From JASGDN01 sp049840815 (GTDB lineage Bacteria; Chloroflexota; Chloroflexia; Thermomicrobiales; UBA6265): a stretch of DNA of 64,000 nucleotides. The stretch lies in NCBI GenBank assembly GCA_049840815.1, contig JASGJI010000010.1:1-64000 (forward strand). The letters are read 5' to 3'. The first letter of the stretch is position 1. Each line of letters starts with the position of its first letter. The translations under genes were made by a program, and so were the position numbers. Shown here piece after piece: positions 47,666 to 56,466 of the stretch. The notes below the pieces were generated by a model, which did not search any database, was not told the origin of the DNA, and saw nothing but the letters and a program-made list of their open reading frames with translations.

Positions 47666-48406
47666 CTAGCTGCCCTTGACTGCGAGAATGACGTTATGCG
47701 CGCAGAGCCGGTTGACGAACGGTGTGTGCTCGACCACTGTTTCGACCTTCGCCATCACCGGCACAAGCGGTTTCGGGGTGAAGTCTGGCATCAGCCCGAG
47801 CGCCTCGACGTGCATTGGCCAGGCACCTCCCGCTGTCAGGCCGTCCAGAATCTCCTGCTCAGGGATCAGGCGTTCGGCGCCGGTGTCCTGGGGAACACGC
47901 TTCATCAGCAGCGGCCAGTATGGATTGCGCGGGTTGTGGTCCCAGACGAGGATGTGGCCGCCTGGCTTGGTGACGCGGACCATCTCCTTCAGGGTCTCGT
48001 GGACGTCCTTCGGATCGGCGACATGGTGCATGACCGCGACGCAGTAGGCGAGGTCGAAGGTGTTGTCGTCGAACGGAATATCCTCACCTCGGCCCTGGAC
48101 GGCGGTGATCTCCGGAGCACGCTGGCGAAGGTAGGTCAGCATGCCGTCGAAGGGGTCCATGCCCGTGACATCGTAGCCCTTGGCGGCGAGCCGCTTGGCG
48201 AGCACGCCCGTGCCGCATCCCACATCGAGGACCGTGCTGCCCGGCGCGACGTAGCGGCGGATGAAGTCGGCCCGCTTGTCGAGATAGTGATCCATGACGT
48301 GATGGGGCAGGCTGTCGTCGTACTCGGCGGCGATGGCATCGAAGTCGGTCTGCCCATGGTCTCCAGTGGTGTTCGCGCGGGCGGGTGTCGAAGGCGAAGC
48401 GGACAT
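47666..48406 (-). CDS. class I SAM-dependent methyltransferase
   Basis: A 246-residue methyltransferase with VLDVGCGTGVLAKRL (motif I), VTGMDPFDGM, LAYCVAVMHHV and the post-motif segment MVRVTKPGGHILVWDHNPRNPYW. The family includes enzymes acting on sugars, lipids and quinones; the neighbours point to a glycan or lipid-linked substrate. AAGGA lies six bases before the ATG. Confidence 0.85.
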   Translation of the reverse strand: MSASPSTPARANTTGDHGQTDFDAIAAEYDDSLPHHVMDHYLDKRADFIRRYVAPGSTVLDVGCGTGVLAKRLAAKGYDVTGMDPFDGMLTYLRQRAPEITAVQGRGEDIPFDDNTFDLAYCVAVMHHVADPKDVHETLKEMVRVTKPGGHILVWDHNPRNPYWPLLMKRVPQDTGAERLIPEQEILDGLTAGGAWPMHVEALGLMPDFTPKPLVPVMAKVETVVEHTPFVNRLCAHNVILAVKGS

Positions 48407-48440
48407 GAGAGTTCCTTCTGCTGCGGATCACGGTTCGGGA

Positions 48441-49229
48441 TCAGGAGATGGAAGAGGTCGTTGTTGCCCCGGTGCGATCGGTGTCGAGCGTGCGGTGATG
48501 GGTGCTGGCGGTCGTTCGCCGCACGGGATGGGTAAGTCGGAATCGTGTGATGAAGACGATCATCTGGAGGCCGAGCTTGATGGCCTTCTTCAGGTCTCCG
48601 GTCACCGAAGACTCTCCCACGCGCGGAAGGTAGTTTACGGGAACCTCGACAACCCGTGCCCCCGACGTGATGACCAGCAACATCAGTTCCGGGCCGAAAT
48701 GGCTGCCGCCGACACTGAACTTGCCCTGGATCTTCTCCAGCGTCTCCCGCGTGAGGAGGCGGTAGGTGCATCCGACATCGCTCAGGTGGCTCGTATTGAA
48801 GAGGGCCTCCACCAGTTTGGCAACTGCCCAGTTGCCCCACTTCAGGAAGAAGCCCATGTTCGCCCCGCGCCAGATCATCTCGCGGGTGGTGCGCGTGCCG
48901 AAGACGGCGTCGCAGTCGTCGGAGTAGGTGAGGAGCTTCAGGATGTCGCGGGGCAGGAAGGTGCCGTCCGGCTCGCAGAGGACGAGCAGATCGCCTGTCG
49001 CTTCCTGCAATCCCCGGCGGTAGGACCAGCCGTATCCTTGCCGCGTCTCGAAGACCTGGCGGGCGTTGGTGCGCTCGACCTCTTCCTTGGTGCCGGGCTC
49101 AGCATTGTTGTTGACGACCAGCACTTCATCGACGACGCCGGTCTCGAAGAAGCCCTGGATGTCGCCGTATATCGAATCGCGTTCGGCGTAGGTGCCGAGG
49201 ATCACCGAGACGGTCTTGCCATTCCACAT
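48441..49229 (-). CDS. GT2 family glycosyltransferase
   Basis: A 262-residue cytosolic family 2 glycosyltransferase without membrane helices. VSVILGTYAERDSI, EVLVVNNNAEPGT, LVLCEPDGTFLPRDI (acidic metal site) and the DVGCTYRLLTRETLEKI block are seen. It resembles dolichyl-phosphate-mannose synthase-like enzymes that make polyprenyl-phosphate sugars, which would feed the GT-C enzymes on either side. The C-terminal 30 residues are Thr/Arg-rich. GGAG precedes the ATG. Confidence 0.83.
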   Translation of the reverse strand: MWNGKTVSVILGTYAERDSIYGDIQGFFETGVVDEVLVVNNNAEPGTKEEVERTNARQVFETRQGYGWSYRRGLQEATGDLLVLCEPDGTFLPRDILKLLTYSDDCDAVFGTRTTREMIWRGANMGFFLKWGNWAVAKLVEALFNTSHLSDVGCTYRLLTRETLEKIQGKFSVGGSHFGPELMLLVITSGARVVEVPVNYLPRVGESSVTGDLKKAIKLGLQMIVFITRFRLTHPVRRTTASTHHRTLDTDRTGATTTSSIS

Positions 49230-49299
49230 GAGTCAACTCCACAAGCGAACGGTGCGGGGTTCCAGCCGAGCGTGGGGCAAGCGTGGGCGTTCATTGGCC

Positions 49300-51099
49300 C
49301 TACTCTGCGTCCTTCTTCGAAAGATAGAGGTATTGCGGGTCTCCATGCAGCCAGGCCGAGTATTCCCGCTGCCCGATGGCGTGATAGCCCTCCGGGACGT
49401 TGGTCGCGATGATGTAGGTTGAGTTCGTCGCCGGCGCGAAGAGGTTGGTCCACCATGGGCCTCCCTTGGTTTGTTGGTGGATCCCGCGCGACTCGCCATA
49501 TTCGTAGAGATGGTAACCATCCCACGATGATCCGGCGTCCAGCTGGGTCATGGGCACTCCGTTGTCGATGGTTTCCTGGGCGAACTCCCAGGTCGCCTGC
49601 TGAAAGACGAGGAAATCGCGCGTGCTGGCCGTCGCGAAGATCGCGAAGGCAGCGATGGCCACCCATCCGAGCGGAAGCCAGATCCTGGTTCCGCGCAGCG
49701 ACCAGAGCAGGAGCCCGATGGCGAACGGGATCATCGGGATGAGGTAGCGATCGACGGAGATGATCCAGTTTCGGAAGTGGTAGGAAGGCGGCAGGATGCC
49801 GAGAACCTGCCAGAGGCCGATGCAGGCGAGCAGCGATGCTCCGGCGCGGTCTCCGGTGAATGCCGATCCGATCTTTCTGCCGACAAGAAGCGCGAATCCC
49901 ATCGATGAGAGGGCGACGATGCCGGTGACCGCACGGTTGAGTGGTTGGAATGGATACGACTGGTCGATCAATGGCCGCCGTCCGCCGATGAGATCGGTCG
50001 GCCCGGTGCCCTGCACGCCGAGGAACTGCGGGATGTACGGGAAGAAGTGATTCCGGCCCGCAAAGATGAGGATGCCGGCCACGAGGACCGTTGCCCACAC
50101 GACGACGAAGGCGATTCCGAGCGGTTTTCGGGGGAATCGATACCCGGCCATGAAAGGTACGGCAGCCAGCACGATCGGCAGGACGAAGAGGCCGATATAC
50201 ATCATTTCGATGTATGTCATGCGGCTGGCGAGGATGCGGGTGTCGCGCAGGCCGGCGTTCACCATCTGGCTGAGGAAGGCGCTTTGTTGTTCCGGCGCAC
50301 CCTGCCCGAGAATCCAGATGTAGTAGACGACCATCGTCAGGGCCGGGATGCCCGCCACCTTCAACGCCGTCTTCAGGCCGTCGAGGTCGAGTCGCCATCG
50401 ACGCGCTGCGAGGAGATAGACGCCGACCGCGAGCGGAATCAGGATGCCCTGCTGCCGGGTCAGGAACGCCGTGGCGGCAAAGGCGGACCCCAGGATGATG
50501 GCGCGGGTGTCGGGAGCATCGGGGTTGAGGCCGCGCATGTAGAAGTAGGTGGCAATGGTGAGCCATGACAGGAATTGGGGGTCCGTCATGAAGGAGAAGG
50601 CGAGCGCGAAGGTGAGCGGGTTGAAGAGATAGGCGGCGACGCCGAGCGCGGATCGCGTGCGATCGACGCGCAGTTCGCGGCAGATGCCGTAGAGGGCGAT
50701 CCCGCTGAGGAAGAAGAGCACGAGTGTGGAGAGGCGCATCGCCCCGAACGTCGTCCCGAAGATCGTCGAGAAGAGCGTCCCCCAGATCACCTGGGAGACG
50801 AGTGTCACCACCGAGAGGTCGAGAATCTTCAGGTGTTGGTGCTGAAGGAGAATCTCGACGGACCGGGAGTAGACCCAATCGTCGGAAACCGGGGCATTGA
50901 CCATCGTCGGGACGACCAGCCAACTGCCGAGGAACGCCACGAGGACGGTGAGAATGGCGGCGTGTCGGCGGAGGAATGCCGAAAGCGGCTCTGGTGCCGC
51001 AGTCGCCTCATCGGCTTGCATTGCTGGCGGCGCTTCCGTGTCTCCGGCCTGGGGGCCGGTGGAGGATACAGCGCTGAAACGAAGGGCCCGATCGCTCAT
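49300..51099 (-). CDS. GT-C family membrane glycosyltransferase (GT39-like)
   Basis: A 599-residue protein with about twelve membrane helices. The first outer loop has the acidic PVSDDWVYSRS motif of polyprenyl-phosphate-dependent transferases. The middle shows repeated long hydrophobic stretches, and a soluble C-terminal part begins after residue 490 (WEFAQETIDNGVPMTQLDAG). I chose ATG 51099 over the TTG one codon earlier. It is the first gene of the minus-strand envelope-glycan unit that runs down to the TPM gene. Confidence 0.78.
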   Translation of the reverse strand: MSDRALRFSAVSSTGPQAGDTEAPPAMQADEATAAPEPLSAFLRRHAAILTVLVAFLGSWLVVPTMVNAPVSDDWVYSRSVEILLQHQHLKILDLSVVTLVSQVIWGTLFSTIFGTTFGAMRLSTLVLFFLSGIALYGICRELRVDRTRSALGVAAYLFNPLTFALAFSFMTDPQFLSWLTIATYFYMRGLNPDAPDTRAIILGSAFAATAFLTRQQGILIPLAVGVYLLAARRWRLDLDGLKTALKVAGIPALTMVVYYIWILGQGAPEQQSAFLSQMVNAGLRDTRILASRMTYIEMMYIGLFVLPIVLAAVPFMAGYRFPRKPLGIAFVVVWATVLVAGILIFAGRNHFFPYIPQFLGVQGTGPTDLIGGRRPLIDQSYPFQPLNRAVTGIVALSSMGFALLVGRKIGSAFTGDRAGASLLACIGLWQVLGILPPSYHFRNWIISVDRYLIPMIPFAIGLLLWSLRGTRIWLPLGWVAIAAFAIFATASTRDFLVFQQATWEFAQETIDNGVPMTQLDAGSSWDGYHLYEYGESRGIHQQTKGGPWWTNLFAPATNSTYIIATNVPEGYHAIGQREYSAWLHGDPQYLYLSKKDAE

Positions 51100-51271
51100 C
51101 AACCCGCTCTCGATCCTCAGCTTGCTCGGGGATCAGCACACCGCTGGCCCTCATGAACCGATGAAATTCCGGATGGTCTCGCGAACCGATTCCCACGTCG
51201 GTCGCCTCCGGGCTGTGCTGTCCCACAAGCTGGTACGGACATCGATGTCCGGCTGTCTCCAAGCCGCGGAG

Positions 51272-51280
51272 AAGGTAGCA
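51272..51280 (-). promoter_or_regulatory. extended -10 promoter of envelope-glycan unit
   Basis: Minus strand TGC-TACCTT, about 175 bases upstream of the first glycosyltransferase; no -35 of quality. Confidence 0.35.
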
Positions 51281-51393
51281 CACCTCGGGGAGACCTTGCG
51301 TCGTTCCGATGCCTCCGTCACCATTGGCGGCATTGTCATGATCTACGTCGGAAGCGGCCTATTCGCGCTTCTTTGCACAGGATGAGGATACCC

Positions 51394-53217
51394 GTGAGCA
51401 ACGAATTCGGTCAGACGGACCACATTGCGCCGATCGAACGCGTGCTGGTGGCGAACCGGGGCGAGATCGCCCTGCGCATCATCCGTGCCTGCCACGAACT
51501 CGGCGTCGAGGCGGTGGCGGTCTATGGGCCTGGCGAGGAGAACGCGCAGCACGTCCTTGCCGCCGACGACGCATATCGCTTGCCAGAGACGACCGGGATT
51601 CCATACCTGAACGTGGCGGGCCTGGTTGCCATTGGCCAGCGGGCGGGTGTCGATGCCGTGCATCCTGGCTATGGATTTCTCGCCGAGAACGCCGGATTCG
51701 CTGCCGCCGTCGCGGAGGCGGGGTTGCGCTTCATTGGTCCCTCGCCCGAGGTGATCGCCACGATGGGAGACAAGGTCGAGGCTCGCGGCGTGGCGATCGC
51801 GGCCGGAGTTCCCGTGGTGCCGGGCACGCAGGAGCCGGTGGCGACCGTTGAGGATGCGCTCGCATGGGCCGGGGAGCATGGCTATCCGGTGGCGGTGAAG
51901 GCAGCGGGGGGCGGCGGTGGACGCGGCTTCCGGGTCGCGCGGACGCCGGAGGAGTTGCCGGATGCGTTCGCTGGGAGTAGGGGTGAGGCAGAACGTTACT
52001 TCTCGAACCCGGTGGTCTACCTGGAGCGCTATCTGGAGCGTCCCCGCCATATCGAGGTGCAGGTCTTCGGGGATACCCACGGAACGGTCGTGGCCCTGCC
52101 GGAGCGCGACTGCTCGGTCCAGCGCCGGCATCAGAAGCTGATCGAGGAGTCGCCATCGGTGGCGGTGTCGCCCGAGCTTCGCTCGCGGTTGCAAGAGGCG
52201 ACCGTCGCGCTCGGCCAGCGCGTGGGCTACGTCGGCGCGGGCACGGTCGAGTATCTGCTGGACGTCGACGGCTCGTTCTATTTCCTCGAAATGAACACGC
52301 GCATCCAGGTCGAGCACACCGTGACCGAGATGGTGACGGGCATCGACCTTGTGGCCGAGCAGATTCGCGTCACGGAGGGGCATCCGCTTTCGTTCGGCGC
52401 GGGTGTGGAACCGAACGGTTGGGCGTTCGAGGCGCGAATCAACGCGGAGGACGCCGCGCGGGGATTTGCTCCTGCGCCGGGAACACTCGCCGTCTATCGC
52501 GAGCCGGCAGGATTCGGGGTGCGGGTCGATGCGGCGTTTGTCCAGGGAGACACCATTCCGGCTTCCTACGACTCGATGATTGCCAAGCTGGTGGCCTGGG
52601 GACGCGACCGGGAGGAGGCGTTGCGTCGGCTCAGCCGGGCATTGCGCGACTTCCAGGTAAGCGGCGTGCCGACGACGATCCCGTTCCACCTCGCCGCCAT
52701 CGCGCATCCGGCCTTCGCATCGGGCGACGTTTTCACAACCTTCCTGACCGATCATCCGGAGGTGCTGGATGCGGCGAAGGCAGCCGGCCCCGGGGTCGCG
52801 GCGTCGCTGGATGGCGATGACGCCATGCTGGATCGGTCGAGCCTGCTCGTCGAGGTGGGTGGTCGCCGGTTCGCGGTCGATGTGCTTGCCCCGGCGGGCG
52901 CTGGAATCGGCGCGGTATCCGCCAACAGTGCGAAGCGGGATTCGCGGGCGCCGAAGCGACGATCCGGCAGCGCAGGGGCGCGTAGCATGGGGGATGCGAA
53001 CACGGTCGCGAGTGGCGTGCAGGGCACGGTGATCCGCGTGAACGTCGCGCCCGGCGATGCGGTGGCGGCGGGCCAGGTCGTCGCCGTCGTCGAGGCGATG
53101 AAGATGGAGAACGAAGTCACGGCTCCCCGGGCGGGCGTCGTTGCAGCGGTCGAGGTGACGGCGGGGGCATCGGTCGCGCTCGGCGGCGCGATCGCGAGGC
53201 TGGAGCCGGAGGCCTGA
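51394..53217 (+). CDS. acetyl/propionyl-CoA carboxylase alpha subunit (biotin carboxylase + BCCP)
   Basis: A 607-residue fusion of biotin carboxylase (about 1-450) and a C-terminal biotin carrier (about 535-607). Seen are RVLVANRGEIALRIIRA, HPGYGFLAENA, the glycine-rich ATP loop KAAGGGGGRGFRVA, ERDCSVQRRHQKLIEE and EMNTRIQVEHTVTEMVTGIDL. The biotinyl-lysine motif EAMKMEN is near the end. The linker between them (about 500-530) is Ala/Arg-rich. The GTG at 51394 is preferred because GAGGA lies just upstream; ATG 51382 is the alternative. No carboxyltransferase subunit is adjacent, so which acyl-CoA it serves cannot be told. Confidence 0.9.
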   Translation: MSNEFGQTDHIAPIERVLVANRGEIALRIIRACHELGVEAVAVYGPGEENAQHVLAADDAYRLPETTGIPYLNVAGLVAIGQRAGVDAVHPGYGFLAENAGFAAAVAEAGLRFIGPSPEVIATMGDKVEARGVAIAAGVPVVPGTQEPVATVEDALAWAGEHGYPVAVKAAGGGGGRGFRVARTPEELPDAFAGSRGEAERYFSNPVVYLERYLERPRHIEVQVFGDTHGTVVALPERDCSVQRRHQKLIEESPSVAVSPELRSRLQEATVALGQRVGYVGAGTVEYLLDVDGSFYFLEMNTRIQVEHTVTEMVTGIDLVAEQIRVTEGHPLSFGAGVEPNGWAFEARINAEDAARGFAPAPGTLAVYREPAGFGVRVDAAFVQGDTIPASYDSMIAKLVAWGRDREEALRRLSRALRDFQVSGVPTTIPFHLAAIAHPAFASGDVFTTFLTDHPEVLDAAKAAGPGVAASLDGDDAMLDRSSLLVEVGGRRFAVDVLAPAGAGIGAVSANSAKRDSRAPKRRSGSAGARSMGDANTVASGVQGTVIRVNVAPGDAVAAGQVVAVVEAMKMENEVTAPRAGVVAAVEVTAGASVALGGAIARLEPEA

Positions 53218-53348
53218 CGCGGAGCTCGATGTGGCTGAGGTGGCGCCTGCCACCGGGGCGGTAATCCACGGTGGGCTTGCCCTCCGTGCGATCGGGTTGT
53301 GAACGGCGTCTCGTTCGTAGGGCGGACCACCGTGTTCCGCCGCAGCTC

Positions 53349-53609
53349 TTACGCTGCCGCTTCCGACGCAGCGTCCTCGGTTGGGTGCTCGTCGTGGCCG
53401 ACGTAGAAGGTGTTGCGGGAGACGAATCGCTCGCTGCGCAACGGAATTGGCAGGGTGGGGGTGACCGCGAGCAATGCCTCGCGGTCGGCTTCGTTCACGA
53501 GGCAGATATCGGGACTCTCCCCGAACTTCTCCTGGTAGACGGCCATGGCATCGTCGAGCTTGGTGCGGATGGATCGGCGCTTGTCGGGATCGAACCAGAC
53601 GAGATACAT
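53349..53609 (-). CDS. small hypothetical protein, possibly SOS-controlled
   Basis: An 86-residue soluble protein that I do not recognise: YLVWFDPDKRRSIRTKLDD, AMAVYQEKFGESPDICLVNEAD, PIPLRSERFVSRNTFYVG, then an acidic Ala/Glu tail. The strand-helix-strand pattern suggests a compact alpha/beta fold. GGAG lies eight bases before the ATG at 53609. About 70 bases upstream is a LexA-like palindrome in the promoter region, which would place the gene under DNA-damage control. It stands alone between the biotin carboxylase and the mur cluster. Confidence 0.6.
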   Translation of the reverse strand: MYLVWFDPDKRRSIRTKLDDAMAVYQEKFGESPDICLVNEADREALLAVTPTLPIPLRSERFVSRNTFYVGHDEHPTEDAASEAAA

Positions 53610-53941
53610 GGTGGTGCTCCAATCGGCGGTGGTGCGAGCGGCAACGTGCCCATGTGTCACTGCTGAGCCTATTCTATACGAACATCTGTTCTCATACCAG
53701 CGGTTGGCCGCAATCACTCTCTGCGTACGTTCGCGTTGTTGAGGGGGTGCGGATCGCATGTGCCTGCGCCTCAATGAATGACATAATTGAGAGTTCCGGC
53801 CCGAACGTCGGCCAAGGCCCGGATGCACGATGCCCGATTCGGCCCGTCTGGGACGGCGTGAGTTCGGGTAGAATAGCGGCGCTGCGTGCTCGACCGCCCT
53901 TGGTCGGGCCAGCCAGTCTGACATGCCCCCAAGCGAGACCG
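53610..53941. other. divergent intergenic region with LexA-like box
   Basis: 332 bases between the small protein (minus) and rsmH (plus) without a credible gene. It holds the LexA-like site at 53679-53692 next to a TATAGAAT -10 for the minus-strand gene, and a TAGAAT at 53869-53874 that may be the rsmH -10. The rest shows nothing recognisable. No mraZ gene is present where it would be expected. Confidence 0.45.
53679..53692. promoter_or_regulatory. LexA (Cheo)-type box
   Basis: CGAACATCTGTTCT matches the Gram-positive-type LexA operator core GAAC-N4-GTTC exactly. On the minus strand it directly precedes TATAGAAT, so bound LexA would cover the promoter of the 86-residue protein. Confidence 0.5.
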
Positions 53942-55021
53942 ATGACCGCCAAGCCTGCTTCCTCCAGACGAATCACGTCCGACCATGCGTGGGATCGGCC
54001 CCGTCACCTCGCGGACGGTGGCCATTTTTCCGTTCTGCTGGACGAGGCTGTTGCCGCGCTGGCACCGAAGGCGGGCGGGATCTATCTCGATGGCACCTTC
54101 GGCGGCGGTGGACATAGCCGGGCATTGCTTGAGGTGCAACCGCCGATCGGTCAGCTCTGGGCGGTCGATGCCGATCCTGGCGCGATCGCACGCGCGACGA
54201 CGCTCGCTACCGAGCCGGTCGCGCATGGGCGGCTCCGGCCCGTGCATGGCAACTTCGGCGATCTCGCCCATCTGGCGACGGCGAACGCCATCCCGCTGCT
54301 GGATGGCATCCTGCTCGATCTCGGTGTCTCGTCGTTCCAGCTGGACGAGGGGGAGCGGGGGTTCTCGTTCCGCTTCGATGCCCCGCTTGACATGCGATTC
54401 GACCCGACGACCGGCATTTCGGCCTCCGAGATCGTGAATGGCTGGGATGCGGATGACATCGCCAACGTGATCTGGCGGTATGGCGAGGAGCGGCAATCGC
54501 GCACCATCGCGCGGGCGATCCTCGCGGCGCGTGCCGACACGCCGATCGTATCCACCGGGCAACTCGCGGCGATCGTCAGCGATGCGCTCGGCGGGCGGCG
54601 CGGGAAGGCGACGCATCCTGCTACCAAGACCTTCCAGGCGCTGCGAATCGCTGTCAACGAAGAACTCGAAGTCCTGCCGCGCGTCTTGGCGGCGGCGCTC
54701 GACCTGCTCGCTTCGGGTGGCCGTCTGGTGGTGATCGCCTTCCACTCGTTGGAAGACCGCATCGTCAAGCAGTTCGTGGATCTGGAAGCGACCGGATGCG
54801 TTTGCCCGCCGGAGCAACCGGTCTGCACCTGCGGTCATACGCCACGCCTGCGAAAGGTCGGCAAGCCGGTGAAGCCATCCAGCCAGGAACTCGACACGAA
54901 CGCCCGCAGCCGCAGCGCGATCATGCGCGTGGCCGAGCGCCTGCCGGACGCGGACGCTGCATCCCGCATCCGACCAACCCATTCCCTGCACACCACCGAT
55001 ACCGTGGGAGACGCTGCATGA
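53942..55021 (+). CDS. rsmH: 16S rRNA m4C1402 methyltransferase
   Basis: SAM-dependent N4-methylation of C1402 in 16S rRNA, 359 residues. It shows HFSVLLDEAVAAL, YLDGTFGGGGHSRALLE, LLDLGVSSFQLD, RGFSFRFDAPLDMRFD, ATHPATKTFQALRIAVNEEL, AFHSLEDRIVKQF and the C-terminal CVCPPEQPVCTCG. The first 25 residues are extra. It opens the cell-wall cluster and overlaps murF by four bases (ATGA). The ribosome site is weak. Confidence 0.94.
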   Translation: MTAKPASSRRITSDHAWDRPRHLADGGHFSVLLDEAVAALAPKAGGIYLDGTFGGGGHSRALLEVQPPIGQLWAVDADPGAIARATTLATEPVAHGRLRPVHGNFGDLAHLATANAIPLLDGILLDLGVSSFQLDEGERGFSFRFDAPLDMRFDPTTGISASEIVNGWDADDIANVIWRYGEERQSRTIARAILAARADTPIVSTGQLAAIVSDALGGRRGKATHPATKTFQALRIAVNEELEVLPRVLAAALDLLASGGRLVVIAFHSLEDRIVKQFVDLEATGCVCPPEQPVCTCGHTPRLRKVGKPVKPSSQELDTNARSRSAIMRVAERLPDADAASRIRPTHSLHTTDTVGDAA

Positions 55022-56466
55022 GCACCTTTCGACTTGCTGATGTCCTGACTGGCACCGGCGGTACCCTGCGCGGCGATTTGCCGCCCGATACGATCTTTTC
55101 GGCGCTGGAACGCAACTCCCGCAATGTCGGGCGGCGCGATCTCTTCATTGCGATCAAGGGCGAGAAGTTCGACGGACACGACTTCGTGCCCGACGCATTT
55201 GCCTCGGGTGCGAGCGCCGCGATCGTCTCCCAGGCGTGGGCGGACGCTCACCCGGACGCCGCTCCCGCCATCGTGGTCGATGACACGACGACCGCGTTGC
55301 AGCGCTGGGCGGAATGGAAACGCGACCAGAGCGGCCCGTTGGTGATCGGGATCACGGGCAGCATCGGCAAGACGAGCGCGAAGGAATCGATCAGCGCGGT
55401 GCTGAGCCAGCGCTTTTCTGTCTACAAGAGTCCCGGCAATTTCAACAGCGAGCTTGGCTTGCCGCTGGCGATTCTCGAAGCGCCGGACGACGTGCAGATC
55501 ATGGTCCTTGAGATGGGTGGGGCCTACGCCTTCGGCGAACTCGCCCTTCTCGCGAAGATCGCCAAGCCGCATATCGGCGTCGTCACGAACGTCTACCCGG
55601 TCCACCTGGAGCGGATGGGCACGCTGGAAGCGATTGCGGAGACGAAGGCCGAGCTGGTGGACTCGATTCCTCCGACGGGCGTCGTGGTGCTGAACGAGGA
55701 TGATTTCCGCGTGCGGGCGATGGCGGATCGCACGGATGCCCGGCTCATCACGTATGGACTCGACGAACACGCCGATATCCGCGCGGAAGCCGTCACGACC
55801 GATGGCTGGAAGGGAACCTCCTTCGCGGTCACGATCGAGGGCGAGCGGAACTACGTGAAGGTACCGTTCATCGGGTCGCACGGAGTGTACATCGCGCTTG
55901 TGGCGCTGGCGGTCGGCTACAGCTTCGACATGCACCTCTCCGAAATGGTGCAGGGCCTGCAGGACCCGTCGATTCAGGTGCGCCTGCTCTTCGTGCCAGG
56001 GCCGCGGGGCGCGCAACTGATCGACGATACCTACAACGCCAGTTCGCCTTCCGTGCTCTCCGCGCTGGGAGTGCTGCGTGAGGTGCCGGCGACGCGCCGG
56101 ATTGGGGTGCTCGGCGAGATGCGGGAGCTCGGCAACCTCGCCGAGGAGGAGCATCGGCTGGTGGGGCAGCGGGCGGCGGATGTCGTCGATCTGCTCGTTA
56201 CTTATGGGGCGTATGCGCGGGTGCTGGCGGACGAGGCCGCGGAAACGGCGGTGGCCGCCGGCAAGGTCCTGCCGATCATCTCCTTCGACGAGGACCAGCG
56301 CGATGCGCTGGTGGCGTATCTTGCTGGCGAGCTGCAGGAGGGGGATGTGGTCCTGCTGAAGGGATCGCGCGGGTTGGAGATGGAGCGGATCGTGACGGCG
56401 TTGCGGGTGGACGCGAAGGACGGAGAGGCGGCTGAGCGCCCGAACGGTGGGAGCGCGGAGGCATGA
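55018..56466 (+). CDS. murF: UDP-MurNAc-tripeptide-D-Ala-D-Ala ligase
   Basis: Cytosolic ligase adding D-Ala-D-Ala to complete UDP-MurNAc-pentapeptide, 482 residues. P-loop ITGSIGKTSAKE, YKSPGNFNSELGLPL, VLEMGG, IDDTYNASSPSVLSAL and VLGEMRELG are all family marks. The usual TGT of the P-loop reads TGS. It starts in the rsmH stop (ATGA) and its stop overlaps the mraY start, so three genes are coupled. murE, which normally precedes it, is absent from the window. Confidence 0.94.
   Translation: MSTFRLADVLTGTGGTLRGDLPPDTIFSALERNSRNVGRRDLFIAIKGEKFDGHDFVPDAFASGASAAIVSQAWADAHPDAAPAIVVDDTTTALQRWAEWKRDQSGPLVIGITGSIGKTSAKESISAVLSQRFSVYKSPGNFNSELGLPLAILEAPDDVQIMVLEMGGAYAFGELALLAKIAKPHIGVVTNVYPVHLERMGTLEAIAETKAELVDSIPPTGVVVLNEDDFRVRAMADRTDARLITYGLDEHADIRAEAVTTDGWKGTSFAVTIEGERNYVKVPFIGSHGVYIALVALAVGYSFDMHLSEMVQGLQDPSIQVRLLFVPGPRGAQLIDDTYNASSPSVLSALGVLREVPATRRIGVLGEMRELGNLAEEEHRLVGQRAADVVDLLVTYGAYARVLADEAAETAVAAGKVLPIISFDEDQRDALVAYLAGELQEGDVVLLKGSRGLEMERIVTALRVDAKDGEAAERPNGGSAEA

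Noticed and set aside
51343..53622. A 759-codon open frame antisense to the biotin carboxylase gene
   Set aside because: Arg/His/Pro-rich shadow without start signals or domains; the plus strand encodes a clear carboxylase.
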